A DNA stretch of 64,000 bases from Rhizobium leguminosarum bv. trifolii WSM2297 (GCF_000271845.1 NZ_JH719395.1:3156253-3220252), one strand, 5' to 3'; shown: positions 31,209 through 39,275, counted from the first letter of the stretch. The notes: generated by a model not told the origin, from the sequence alone. Translations and numbers: made by a program.

Positions 31209-31787
31209 TTACGTTCGGCTGCCCGGATCGAGCTGCCGCCGCATCGTCACCAGAAACTGCTCGGCAAGCGCCCGGTCCTCGACCGCACGCGCGAGGATGA
31301 CCGCGCCCATCATCGATGAGAGCGTGGTGGCGGCATTGGCGCGGCGTTCCTCTGCGGTCTCGCCGGGAACGATATCGGCGAGCGTGTCGACCAGCACCGA
31401 CAGCCCATCGCTGAACACGGCGCGGACGGCACCCTGGCTGCGGCTAACCTCCTGGATCAGTGTTGCGAAGACGCAGCTGCCGCCCGGATCGTCGACCGTG
31501 CGCCAGTGGATATAGTGGTCGATAAGCGATTCCAGCGGCCGGTCCGGAGAATCGGCAATATGCTCTTTCCAGCGCGTTTCGACCCTGTCGATCAGCTTGC
31601 GGCTGACCTCCAGCGCCAGGTCGTCCTTTGAAGCGAAGTGGCCGTAAAAACCGCCATGCGTCAGCCCAGCCGCCTTCATGATGTCGGCGACGCCGACGCC
31701 GTCGAAACCGTTCTCGCGAAACAGCACGCCGGCAACGCTCAGGATTTTCTCTCGGTTCTCGGCAAATTTCTCGCGGCTGACCCGCAT
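31209..31787 (-). CDS. TetR/AcrR family transcriptional regulator
   Basis: The 192-residue protein begins M-R-V-S-R-E-K-F-A-E-N-R-E-K-I-L and has the TetR helix-turn-helix V-A-D-I-M-K-A-A-G-L-T-H-G-G-F-Y-G-H-F at about residues 28-46. The C-terminal part is the TetR_C ligand pocket. It diverges from an MFS transporter gene, and the intergenic region holds two copies of a 14-bp palindrome with ATGATG and CATCAT half-sites. This gives the classical pattern of a repressor controlling itself and an exporter. A GGAGA ribosome binding site supports the chosen start. Confidence 0.92.
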   Translation of the reverse strand: MRVSREKFAENREKILSVAGVLFRENGFDGVGVADIMKAAGLTHGGFYGHFASKDDLALEVSRKLIDRVETRWKEHIADSPDRPLESLIDHYIHWRTVDDPGGSCVFATLIQEVSRSQGAVRAVFSDGLSVLVDTLADIVPGETAEERRANAATTLSSMMGAVILARAVEDRALAEQFLVTMRRQLDPGSRT

Positions 31788-31821
31788 TTTCGTCTCCAGA
31801 AATAGTCGCTTGACAAAATAT

Positions 31822-31835
31822 ATGACGTCCATCAT
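31822..31835. promoter_or_regulatory. Putative TetR operator 1
   Basis: ATGACGTCCATCAT is a near-perfect palindrome, with one mismatch to the second copy's half-site. It sits between a TTGACA (31810-31815) facing the MFS gene and, on the minus strand, next to a TATATT -10 candidate for tetR. It lies 29 bp from the second copy, close to three helical turns. Confidence 0.65.
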
Positions 31836-31850
31836 GAATACGCAAGAAAT

Positions 31851-31864
31851 ATGATGACCATCAT
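31851..31864. promoter_or_regulatory. Putative TetR operator 2
   Basis: ATGATGACCATCAT is a perfect 6-2-6 palindrome and repeats the operator at 31822. It lies in the 128-bp divergent tetR/MFS interval, about 50 bp before the MFS start codon. Confidence 0.65.
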
Positions 31865-31915
31865 GTAAAGCACCCCTGCACCTTCCCGAACCTGAAATCG
31901 AACGGAATTTCGCCC

Positions 31916-33211
31916 ATGGTTTCCGCAGCCCTTGCCTCCACCCTTGCCCGGCGCAACATCCATTACGGCTGGGTCGTCGTTGCCGCGACCTTCCTCACCA
32001 TGCTGGTCACCGCAGGCGCCATGGGCGCACCCGGTGTGCTGATCAAGCCGCTGCAGGACGAGTTCGGCTGGGAGACCTCGCAGATCTCCTCAGCCCTTGC
32101 GATCCGCCTGATCCTTTTCGGTTTCATGGGCCCGTTTGCCGCCGCCTTCATGAATTATTTCGGGGTGCGCAAGGTCATCGTCTTCGCGCTGGCGCTGATC
32201 GGCGCCGGCTTTGTCGGCTCGCTGTTCATGACCAAGCTTTGGCATCTATTGGCGCTCTGGGGCATCGTCGTCGGCTTCGGCACAGGTCTGACGGCCATGG
32301 TGCTGGCTGCGACGATCTCCACCCGCTGGTTCACCAAGCATCGCGGCCTCGTCGTCGGCATGCTTTCGGCCAGCTCCGCCACCGGCCAGCTGGTCTTTCT
32401 GCCGCTGATGGCGGAGCTGACGGAGCGCTACGGCTGGCGATCGACGGTGTTTTTCGTCTGCGCCATGATCATGGTCGCAGCCCTTGCCGTCCTCGCCTTC
32501 ATGCGGGATCGCCCGGCTGACCTCAACCTGCCCTCGCTCGGCGAAACGCAGGTGACGCCGCCTCCGGCAAGCACCACGCTCAGTGCCGCCCTGATGACGC
32601 CGATCACCACCCTCCGGGATATTTCGAAGACGTCGACCTTCTGGATCCTGTTTGCCACCTTTTTCATCTGCGGTCTCAGCACCAACGGCCTGATCCAGAC
32701 CCATTTCGTCACCCTCTGCGGCGACTTCGGCATCGTGCCGGTGGCCGCCGCCAGCGTGCTGGCGGTCATGGGCATCTTCGATTTCTTCGGCACCATCGGC
32801 TCCGGCTGGCTGTCCGACCGCTTCGACAATCGCTGGCTGCTGTTCTTCTACTACGGCTTTCGCGGCCTCTCGCTGCTCTATCTGCCTTTCAGCGATTTCA
32901 GCTTTTACGGCCTCTCCATCTTCGCCGTCTTCTACGGCCTCGACTGGATTGCCACCGTGCCGCCGACCGTCAAGATCGCCGCTGACCGCTTTGGCCGCGA
33001 AAAGGCCGGCCTCGTCTTCGGCTGGGTCTTTGCAGGCCATCAGCTGGGCGCCGCCACCGCCGCCTATGGCGCCGGCCTGTCGCGCACGGAGCTTTCGAGT
33101 TACCTGCCCGCCTTCTTCGTCGCCGGCGCCTTCTGCCTGCTGGCCTCGATACTGGCGATCACTCTGAAGAAGTCTGGCCTGAGCGCCCCGGCGCCGGCAA
33201 CTGCCCATTGA
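31916..33211 (+). CDS. MFS transporter, oxalate/formate antiporter-like
   Basis: The 431-residue protein has twelve predicted helices and the MFS motif-A-like loop T-R-W-F-T-K-H-R-G-L-V-V-G after helix 4, with a second copy S-G-W-L-S-D-R-F-D-N-R-W between helices 8 and 9. The overall pattern (H-Y-G-W-V-V-V-A start, A-P-G-V-L-I-K-P) matches the oxalate/formate antiporter and monocarboxylate branch. Substrate is unknown. The divergent tetR gene and the shared palindromes suggest substrate-induced expression. A hairpin terminator follows. Confidence 0.88.
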   Translation: MVSAALASTLARRNIHYGWVVVAATFLTMLVTAGAMGAPGVLIKPLQDEFGWETSQISSALAIRLILFGFMGPFAAAFMNYFGVRKVIVFALALIGAGFVGSLFMTKLWHLLALWGIVVGFGTGLTAMVLAATISTRWFTKHRGLVVGMLSASSATGQLVFLPLMAELTERYGWRSTVFFVCAMIMVAALAVLAFMRDRPADLNLPSLGETQVTPPPASTTLSAALMTPITTLRDISKTSTFWILFATFFICGLSTNGLIQTHFVTLCGDFGIVPVAAASVLAVMGIFDFFGTIGSGWLSDRFDNRWLLFFYYGFRGLSLLYLPFSDFSFYGLSIFAVFYGLDWIATVPPTVKIAADRFGREKAGLVFGWVFAGHQLGAATAAYGAGLSRTELSSYLPAFFVAGAFCLLASILAITLKKSGLSAPAPATAH

Positions 33212-33222
33212 TATCTGAAACC

Positions 33223-33245
33223 TCCGGCCTCATTTCGAGGCCGGA
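33223..33245 (+). terminator. Intrinsic terminator of the MFS gene
   Basis: A perfect 9-bp stem TCCGGCCTC / GAGGCCGGA with a 5-nt loop, followed by TCTCTCT, lies just after the MFS stop and before the tRNA gene. Confidence 0.75.
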
Positions 33246-33335
33246 TCTCTCTACCGGATCAGTTCGATAACTTCACTCGCGCGTCTTGCGCGTGCGGCCG
33301 CTCGCATGTTAGACAGCCGCCCGTTCGTATCCGTT

Positions 33336-33420
33336 GCCCCATTGGCGGAATTGGTAGACGCGCTCGACTCAAAATCGAGTTTCGAAAGAAGTGCTGGTTC
33401 GACTCCGGCATGGGGCACCA
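33336..33420 (+). tRNA. tRNA-Leu (anticodon CAA)
   Basis: The 85-nt sequence folds as a class II tRNA. The acceptor stem is GCCCCAT/ATGGGGC with the CCA encoded. The anticodon stem CTCGA/TCGAG encloses the loop CTCAAAA, giving anticodon CAA for UUG. There is a long variable arm and a T-arm with the TTCGACT loop. A possible promoter (CTTGCG at 33285, TTAGAC at 33309) precedes it but is weak. Confidence 0.95.
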
Positions 33421-33541
33421 GCCTTCGCTCTGCGGAGCTTCGGCCCGGCGGGCCGAGAGAGCAGCTAAGCGGAGGCTGTCGCGCCATAGTTCCGCAGGAA
33501 CGAAGGCGGACCGGACAATGCTCCAGTCAGCTGCACCTAGA

Positions 33542-33829
33542 CTACTTGTTCTTCAGCAGCCACATCTTGCCGGCCATGGTGATGCCGTAGACGTCTTTCG
33601 AGCCATCGTCGTCGAGGTGCCGACGCTCGAGAAAACCCGGTTCCTTTAACTCACCCAATGTCTTGGCAGTGACCGATTTGATTTTCTGGGGGCGTTCTTT
33701 CCAGCGGTCGGTTTTTGCGTAGGTGACGGTCGCGTTCTGATGCGTCCATTTATTGGCCGGCTGAGGGTAAAGGTCTCCATCCCTCGCGAGTTTCAGTGCG
33801 GCGATCTGGGACGGCGTAAGCTCAATCAT
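33542..33829 (-). CDS. Hypothetical protein, 95 residues, beside tRNA-Leu
   Basis: The predicted product starts M-I-E-L-T-P-S-Q-I-A-A-L-K-L-A-R-D-G and ends V-Y-G-I-T-M-A-G-K-M-W-L-L-K-N-K. The first 18 residues and the E-L-K-E-P-G-F-L-E-R-R followed by Y-G-I-T-M-A-G-K resemble a winged-helix fold (recognition helix followed by a beta wing), which is inference. It has a Lys/Arg-rich middle. An AGGATC tract before the ATG is a possible ribosome binding site. It lies 3' of a tRNA gene, a common integration position, but I see no integrase or duplicated tRNA end. Confidence 0.6.
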   Translation of the reverse strand: MIELTPSQIAALKLARDGDLYPQPANKWTHQNATVTYAKTDRWKERPQKIKSVTAKTLGELKEPGFLERRHLDDDGSKDVYGITMAGKMWLLKNK

Positions 33830-33941
33830 ACTAAAAGATCCTGTGCAGGAGTTGTTTGCGCTGGGAGTGCGCTTCTACCAAAGGCGTGCTCATAACACCG
33901 ACGGACGAGTTTCACCACTGCATTGCGGTATTCGCGCCGCG

Positions 33942-33982
33942 AAAGACGAAAACCCGGCTCGTCGGAACCGGGTTTCGTCTTT
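33942..33982 (-). terminator. Intrinsic terminator of the small secreted protein gene
   Basis: A long stem, AAAGACGAAAACCCGG pairing with CCGGGTTTCGTCTTT across a 10-nt loop with one bulged A, lies 14 bp past the stop of the gene at 33997 on the minus strand. Confidence 0.75.
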
Positions 33983-33996
33983 GCGCTTATGTCTGG

Positions 33997-34281
33997 TCAG
34001 TCGCAGCGGCGGACCGTTTTGGTCACTTCGCCTTCGTCGGTCTGTCGGGTGACGCTTCTGGTTTCACAGCCGCTGTCGCGATAGCGGCGGTGCTCACGTT
34101 CGCGCACCGCTCCGAAAGTGACGCCACGCTCGCTGATGGTAATGCCGGGCCGTACCCGTTCATGACGATAGCCGTCATCATAGGAACGTTCCCTGACATA
34201 AACGCTGTCGGCGAGAACAGGCGCTGCAAACGAGCAGGCGGCAAGGGCCGCCACAGTACAATTCAGGATGATCTTCCGCAT
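33997..34281 (-). CDS. Small exported protein, unknown function
   Basis: The 94-residue precursor has a clear Sec signal peptide, M-R-K-I-I-L-N-C-T-V-A-A-L-A-A-C-S-F-A-A-P-V-L-A, cleaved after about residue 24. The mature part is about 70 residues, rich in Arg/Glu/Tyr, with two cysteines (C-E-T-R-S and R-R-C-D). I do not recognise a domain; similar short Arg-rich secreted proteins are common in rhizobia. A strong AAGGAG ribosome binding site fixes the start. It has its own terminator and diverges from the antiporter gene. Confidence 0.8.
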   Translation of the reverse strand: MRKIILNCTVAALAACSFAAPVLADSVYVRERSYDDGYRHERVRPGITISERGVTFGAVREREHRRYRDSGCETRSVTRQTDEGEVTKTVRRCD

Positions 34282-34470
34282 GTCGTTACTCCTTTCTTGA
34301 TCAAAGGGCAACGAGACAAAACGCAAGTGGTTCCAACATCGCCGACGGCAGACTATCCCTGCACCTCACCGACGGAACCGGGAACGAGGGCCCCCCGCCA
34401 CCCAAATCACCTGTTTAATTTTGCTCGCGCTTCGTCCAAAGTGGCCGCCGCTAAAGAAGAGAGGGCAGAC

Positions 34471-36219
34471 GTGCATCAGCAAGTAGGACTCATCGCGACG
34501 GTTGCCGTCAGTTTCGTCTTCGCGGCGATCCTGGGCTATGGCGCCGACCGGCTGCGGCTGCCGCCGCTCGTGGGCTACCTGATGGCCGGCATCCTGATGG
34601 GGCCGTTCACGCCGGGCTTCGTGGCCGATAGCGCCCTTGCCGGCCAGCTCGCCGAAATGGGCGTCATCCTGCTGATGTTCGGCGTCGGCCTGCATTTTTC
34701 CGCCTCCGACCTGCTCGCCGTGCGCGGGATCGCCGTGCCGGGCGCGATCGGACGCATTATCCTCGCCACCCTGTTGGGCATCGGCCTTTGTAAACTCTGG
34801 GGCTGGAGCCTCGGCGCCGGCATCGTCTTGGGCCTCAGCCTGTCGGTGGCAAGCACCGTCGTGCTGCTAAAGGCGCTGGAGGAGCGCAATCTCGTCAACG
34901 CGCCAAGCGGCCGCGTCGCCGTCGGCTGGCTGATCGTCGAGGATCTGGTGATGGTGTTGGCGCTGGTGCTGCTGCCGGCGCTCGCCGAGCTCCTCGGTGG
35001 CCACGCGGTTGAAGCGACAAATCACGGTCTCGGCGAGTTGTCGCTGGCGCTGACGATCGGCCTGACGCTGCTGAAAGTGACCGCCTTCGCCGCCATGGCG
35101 ATCTTCCTCGGCCCCCGCATCGTGCCGTGGCTGCTGACGATGATCGCCCGCACCGGCTCGCGCGAACTCTTCACACTGACGGTGCTGGCGATCGCGCTCG
35201 GCATCGCCTTCGGCTCGGCGGCGATCTTTGGCGTCTCCTTTGCGCTCGGCGCCTTTTTTGCCGGCGTCGTCATGAGCGAATCCCAGCTCAGCCACAGGGC
35301 GGCGGCCGATTCGCTGCCGCTGCAGAACGCTTTCTCCGTGCTGTTCTTCGTCTCCGTCGGCATGCTCTTCGACCCCTCGATCCTGGTCCGCCAGCCGCTC
35401 GCAGTGATCGGCGCGCTGGCGCTCGTCATCCTCGGCAAGGGCATCATCACCTTCCTCATCGTCCTGCTGCTGCGATATCCGATCGGCCTGGGGCTGACAT
35501 TGGCCGGCGGCCTTGCCCAGATCGGTGAATTCTCCTTCATCCTCGCCGGCCTCGGCGTCTCGCTCGGGCTTCTGCCGCATGAGGGCCAGGATCTGATCCT
35601 TGCCGCCGCAATCCTGTCGATCACGCTCAACCCGATCGTGATCCTGGCGACCGACAGGCTGAAGAAATACGCCCATTCGACGTGGCCCTCCCTTTTCGAA
35701 AACTACGGCAGAAAGAGGCAGAAGGCGCTCGGCAAGGAACTGGAAAAGATCAGGGCGCTCGGCGAGGAGCGCGAGCGCCAGCATCAGTTGAAGATGCAGC
35801 AGCTGATCGAAACCTTCCCGCTGTTCTCCGAGGTCGGCGAGGACGCCCAGGAGGAGCTGCTGCTGCTCTTCAAGGCGAGGTCCGCTCCACCCGGCGAACG
35901 CGTCATCCGCCGCGGCGATCGCGGCGACAGCATGTACTTTATCTCGTCGGGGGCGGTGGAGGTACGGCTCGCAAGCGGTGCGATCCGCCTGGAGCCTGGC
36001 GCCTTTTTCGGGGAGATGGCGCTTCTCACCGGTGGACGCCGCACCGCCGACGTCATCGCCGTCGACTTCTGCCAGTTCGAGGTGCTCGAGCGGCGCGACT
36101 TCAACATGTTCATGTCACACCATCCCAATCTGCGCGCCGCCGTCAGCGAGATGGCCCAGAAACGCACGGAGATGAACGTCCTGCGTCAGCAGTGGGAAAA
36201 GTCGATGGACCTGTCGTGA
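34471..36219 (+). CDS. CPA2 cation:proton antiporter with C-terminal cyclic-nucleotide-binding domain
   Basis: The 582-residue protein begins at a GTG (GAGAGGG upstream), followed by H-Q-Q-V-G-L-I-A-T-V-A-V-S-F. Residues 1-400 form the Na+/H+ exchanger membrane domain of the KefB/YbaL type, including G-Y-L-M-A-G-I-L-M-G-P-F-T-P-G and S-L-S-V-A-S-T-V-V-L-L. A helical linker follows, then a cNMP-binding domain at about 449-550 with the cassette F-F-G-E-M-A-L-L-T-G-G-R-R-T-A-D. The usual RCK/TrkA-N domain of KefB is absent. This suggests ligand gating by a nucleotide rather than by NADH or glutathione adducts. It sits at the inner membrane. The alternative longer start at 33856 would run through the divergent small gene and is rejected. 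Confidence 0.88.
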   Translation: MHQQVGLIATVAVSFVFAAILGYGADRLRLPPLVGYLMAGILMGPFTPGFVADSALAGQLAEMGVILLMFGVGLHFSASDLLAVRGIAVPGAIGRIILATLLGIGLCKLWGWSLGAGIVLGLSLSVASTVVLLKALEERNLVNAPSGRVAVGWLIVEDLVMVLALVLLPALAELLGGHAVEATNHGLGELSLALTIGLTLLKVTAFAAMAIFLGPRIVPWLLTMIARTGSRELFTLTVLAIALGIAFGSAAIFGVSFALGAFFAGVVMSESQLSHRAAADSLPLQNAFSVLFFVSVGMLFDPSILVRQPLAVIGALALVILGKGIITFLIVLLLRYPIGLGLTLAGGLAQIGEFSFILAGLGVSLGLLPHEGQDLILAAAILSITLNPIVILATDRLKKYAHSTWPSLFENYGRKRQKALGKELEKIRALGEERERQHQLKMQQLIETFPLFSEVGEDAQEELLLLFKARSAPPGERVIRRGDRGDSMYFISSGAVEVRLASGAIRLEPGAFFGEMALLTGGRRTADVIAVDFCQFEVLERRDFNMFMSHHPNLRAAVSEMAQKRTEMNVLRQQWEKSMDLS

Positions 36220-36232
36220 AACGCAAAAAGTC

Positions 36233-36517
36233 TCAGCGCGCCGGCCAATAACCGTCGGAGCGGAAATCCTCGGGGATCGGGTCGAGCCTTGACAAGGCTT
36301 CCGCTGCAAAATCGATCTGCAGCGACAGGTGTTTGAGAGCCGCCAGCATCGGCATGCCGGTCGCAAACTCCCGAATGCGGGACAGATGATAGCCGCTTTC
36401 GCTGAGCCGCCGCGCCGCCTCCCGGCGCACATCGTCTCGGCTCGGCCTGCCACCCTCTTCAGCCTGGACATCCATTTGCATGGCCTGCCCGCGGCCGCCT
36501 TCGATCACTTTGAACAT
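36233..36517 (-). CDS. Hypothetical protein, 94 residues
   Basis: The product starts M-F-K-V-I-E-G-G-R-G-Q-A-M-Q-M-D and has a helical core: R-E-A-A-R-R-L-S-E-S-G-Y-H-L-S-R-I-R-E-F, then A-L-K-H-L-S-L-Q-I-D-F-A-A-E-A-L-S-R-L. It ends P-E-D-F-R-S-D-G-Y-W-P. I do not recognise a family. An AGGGTGG tract supports the start. It converges on the antiporter gene with a 13-bp gap. A palindromic repeat (36555-36602) lies upstream. Confidence 0.65.
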   Translation of the reverse strand: MFKVIEGGRGQAMQMDVQAEEGGRPSRDDVRREAARRLSESGYHLSRIREFATGMPMLAALKHLSLQIDFAAEALSRLDPIPEDFRSDGYWPAR

Positions 36518-36554
36518 CGTTTTGCCACCCTGCACGTCGACCCAATTCAGCTGG

Positions 36555-36602
36555 AGCATGATGTCGTCCGAAAACCGCCCACACTTTTCGGCATCATGCT
36601 CT
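36555..36602 (-). repeat. 48-bp AGCATGATG palindromic repeat, copy 2
   Basis: This is the inverted copy of the element at 17425-17472. Reading the minus strand gives AGAGCATGATGCCGAAAAGTG followed by a near-identical centre and GACATCATGCT. Divergence is confined to a few central bases. It is intergenic. Confidence 0.8.
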
Positions 36603-36775
36603 GACAGCTTGCCGCAGAATGGCCGATTCGCAATCCCGTGAAATCTTGGGAGAGGCGTCGATGCCCCACATCACGAAAATTTTTGGATGGCGGTGGCACG
36701 AAGGACACGGGCGAGCATTTACAGCGCCGCGCACGGCCCCTAAAGCTTTTTGCACCGCAACAGGAAGGAAACGGA

Positions 36776-37366
36776 ATGCTCCGCAGACTTTACGACTGGA
36801 CCATGTCTCTGGCCGCGCGCAAATCGGCCGAAGTCTGGCTCGCCGTCATCGCCTTCGTCGAAAGCTCCGTCTTTCTCGTCCCCGCCGATGTCTTGTTCCT
36901 GCCGATGGCGCTTGCCAAGCCGGAGCGCTCCTATCGCTACGCGGTGATTGCAACTGTCGCCTCCGTGCTCGGCGGCATCGCCGGCTGGGCGCTCGGCTTT
37001 TACGCCTATGAGACAGTGGCGCGGCCGGTTCTTGAGTTTTACGGCAAGCTCGATGCCTTCGAAGAGATGAAGGCCTATGTCACCTACGAGTGGATCCTGC
37101 TGCTGCTTGTCACCTCAGGTCTGGCACATCTGCCGCCGATCAAGATCGTTACGATCCTGTCCGGCGTCATCCACGTCAATCTGGGTCTTTTCATTGTTTC
37201 GGCGATCGTTGCGCGCGGCGCGCGTTTCCTGTTTCTCGCCTGGCTGCTGCGCCGCTACGGCGAGCCGATCCGTGATTTCATCGAGAAGCGCCTCGGGCAG
37301 ATCGTCGGCATCGGTGCCGGTGCCGTGATCGTGCTCTACGTCGGCTATCGCTCTTTCGCTCACTAG
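36776..37366 (+). CDS. YqaA/DedA-like (SNARE-associated) membrane protein
   Basis: The 196-residue protein has four or five hydrophobic helices and the VTT/DedA pattern: E-S-S-V-F-L-V-P-A-D-V near residue 26, G-G-I-A-G-W-A-L-G-F-Y near 65, and L-L-V-T-S-G-L-A-H-L-P-P near 115. The family is implicated in lipid transport and membrane homeostasis. The start has an AGGAAGG ribosome binding site. It precedes dsbB by 22 bp on the same strand, so the two are likely co-transcribed. Confidence 0.82.
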   Translation: MLRRLYDWTMSLAARKSAEVWLAVIAFVESSVFLVPADVLFLPMALAKPERSYRYAVIATVASVLGGIAGWALGFYAYETVARPVLEFYGKLDAFEEMKAYVTYEWILLLLVTSGLAHLPPIKIVTILSGVIHVNLGLFIVSAIVARGARFLFLAWLLRRYGEPIRDFIEKRLGQIVGIGAGAVIVLYVGYRSFAH

Positions 37367-37388
37367 GCCTATCTTGCGGAGTTCCGCC

Positions 37389-37904
37389 ATGACTGCCACT
37401 TCCTCGCCGCTCGCCCGCCCCGGCTTTGTCTATTCCATATTGCTCGCCATCGGCATGGCGGCTGCGGTCGGCACGGCGCTCGGTTTCCAATATATCGGCG
37501 GCTATATCCCCTGCGCGCTCTGCCTCTTGCAGCGCCAGCCCTATTATTACGCCATCCCGATTGCGATCCTCGCCGCAATTTCGGAACTCGTCGGCCTGCC
37601 GAACTGGATCACCCGCGCGCTTATTCTTGCGGCCGGCATGCTGATGCTGGTTACGGCGGGCATGGGCGTCTATCACGCGGGCGTCGAATGGCATTTCTGG
37701 CCAGGCCCCGCCACTTGTTCGACGACGGCAAGCAGCATGACGACCAATGCCGGCGATCTGCTCGGCGAGCTCAACACGATCAAGGGCCCGTCCTGCACCG
37801 ATGCGGCGCTGCGGGTGCTCGGCCTGTCTTTTGCTGGCTGGAACGTGATCGCCGGAATTCTGCTCGCAGCCTTCGCCTTCGTTGGCGTTCGCAAGGCCGC
37901 CTAA
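37389..37904 (+). CDS. dsbB: Disulfide bond formation protein B
   Basis: The 171-residue membrane protein has four helices and both DsbB cysteine pairs: C42-A-L-C45 in the first periplasmic loop and C110 with C136 in the second. It passes electrons from DsbA to ubiquinone in the inner membrane. Its neighbour upstream is a YqaA-like protein and downstream is a convergent HNH gene. I see no dsbA in the window. Confidence 0.9.
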   Translation: MTATSSPLARPGFVYSILLAIGMAAAVGTALGFQYIGGYIPCALCLLQRQPYYYAIPIAILAAISELVGLPNWITRALILAAGMLMLVTAGMGVYHAGVEWHFWPGPATCSTTASSMTTNAGDLLGELNTIKGPSCTDAALRVLGLSFAGWNVIAGILLAAFAFVGVRKAA

Positions 37905-37915
37905 GGCCACTTGGA

Positions 37916-38473
37916 TTACGGCTGCAGTTCGGTATCCCAGTAGAGATAGTCGAGCCAGCTGTCGTGCAGATAGTTTGGCGGGAACAGCCGGCCATTATTG
38001 TGCAGATCCTGCACCGTCGGCTGATAGGGCTTCTGCGCCGGGAACATGCTTGCCTGCTTCGGAAGCTTGCTGCCCTTGCGCAGATTGCAGGGAGAGCAGG
38101 CCGCCACGACATTTTCCCATGTCGTCTCGCCGCCATGGGCGCGCGGGATGACGTGATCGAAGGTCAGGTCGTCATGGGCGCCGCAATACTGGCACTCGAA
38201 CCGGTCGCGCAGGAAGACGTTGAACCGGGTGAATGCGGGATTGCGGGACGGCTGAACGTAAGTCTTCAGGCACACGACACTCGGAAGCCGCATCGAAAAA
38301 CTCGGCGAGGAAACCGAATGCTCATACTCTGCTATGATATTCACACGGTCGAGAAATACCGCCTTGATCGCGTCCTGCCAGGACCACAGCGACAAGGGGT
38401 AATAACTCAGTGGCCGGTAGTCAGCGTTCAGGACGAGCGCTGGCAGGGCCTGGGGGGAGACTGCAATCGTCAA
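37916..38473 (-). CDS. HNH endonuclease-domain protein
   Basis: The 185-residue protein starts at a TTG codon with a CAGGAGA ribosome binding site; its first residues are T-I-A-V-S-P-Q-A-L-P-A-L-V-L-N. The C-terminal half has an HNH motif with two zinc Cys pairs: C-Q-Y-C-G near residue 98, D-H-V-I-P-R-A-H-G-G near 110, then C-S-P-C-N. This type is widely conserved in Rhizobiales as a single chromosomal copy, and its substrate is unknown to me. Homing or restriction context is absent. Confidence 0.88.
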   Translation of the reverse strand: MTIAVSPQALPALVLNADYRPLSYYPLSLWSWQDAIKAVFLDRVNIIAEYEHSVSSPSFSMRLPSVVCLKTYVQPSRNPAFTRFNVFLRDRFECQYCGAHDDLTFDHVIPRAHGGETTWENVVAACSPCNLRKGSKLPKQASMFPAQKPYQPTVQDLHNNGRLFPPNYLHDSWLDYLYWDTELQP

Positions 38474-38584
38474 GGGACTCTCCTGATCGATTCGGCATCT
38501 GCACCTGTATATTAGGCCGGTTGTTACAGGATTGTGAAGTCCAATAAATTCAGAGGATAAAGGCAATTTGAAGAGTATTGCCGA

Positions 38585-39262
38585 TCAGCCGGTCGGCACC
38601 ATGTCGCGGCGCGTTTTCGTGGCGTAATAGGCCCAGAAAAGCCGCGCCGCCACCGAGCGCCATGGCGACCAGACTTCCGCCAGGGCACTCAGCGCCTTTG
38701 CTTCAGGCCGTGCCGCGAGACCGAATGCCGCACCGACAGCGTTCTGCAGCGCGACATCGCCGGCCGGAAACACATCGGCATGGCCGCCGCAGAACATCAG
38801 ATAGACCTCCGCCGTCCACGGACCGACGCCCTTCAGCGCCGTCAGCTCGCCAAGCGCTTCTTCAGGCGGCTTCAGGCAAAGCCCGGCAAGATCGAGCCGG
38901 CCGGAGGCAACGGCTTCGGCGATCCGCGACAGGGTCTCGGCCTTGGCGCGCGACAGGCCGAAATCGCGCCAGGCCTCGGCGTGAAGCAGTGCGTAGCCTT
39001 CGGCGGTTAAGAGACCGTCCGCCGGCAGCATGCGCCGCCAGATCGCATCGGCGCTGGCGCGCGACACCATTTGCGAGACGATAATATGGGCAAGGCCGGC
39101 AAAACCGGGTTCGCGCAGCCGCAGCGGAACGGGCCCGGCATCTGCCGCAACCGGCACAAGGCGGGGATCGAGGCGAAGCAGCGCTTCGAGCCCCTGCCTG
39201 ACGTCGTCTTCGTTGCGGATGATCTGCACGTGGCCTCGCAGTGGTTCAAAAACCGAATCCAT
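38585..39262 (-). CDS. DNA-3-methyladenine glycosylase II (AlkA-type)
   Basis: The 225-residue protein has the helix-hairpin-helix L-K-G-V-G-P-W-T-A around residue 130 and the following F-P-A-G-D-V-A-L-Q, whose Asp is the catalytic residue of the HhH-GPD glycosylases. It excises alkylated bases. It is short, lacking the N-terminal domain of Escherichia coli AlkA, like many bacterial AlkA homologues. The start codon lies within 15 bp of the start of the divergent gluQ gene, so their regulatory regions overlap each other's coding sequence. Confidence 0.88.
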   Translation of the reverse strand: MDSVFEPLRGHVQIIRNEDDVRQGLEALLRLDPRLVPVAADAGPVPLRLREPGFAGLAHIIVSQMVSRASADAIWRRMLPADGLLTAEGYALLHAEAWRDFGLSRAKAETLSRIAEAVASGRLDLAGLCLKPPEEALGELTALKGVGPWTAEVYLMFCGGHADVFPAGDVALQNAVGAAFGLAARPEAKALSALAEVWSPWRSVAARLFWAYYATKTRRDMVPTG

Positions 39263-39275
39263 GGCAGAAGAAAGC

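Noticed and set aside
33336..33420. Genomic island attachment site at tRNA-Leu
   Set aside because: No second copy of the tRNA 3' end and no integrase seen by eye within the window.
33306..33590. Plus-strand frame through tRNA-Leu
   Set aside because: Overlaps a clear tRNA gene.
33856..34470. Long N-terminal extension of the antiporter
   Set aside because: Would run antisense through the small exported protein and its terminator; the GTG at 34471 matches the family start.
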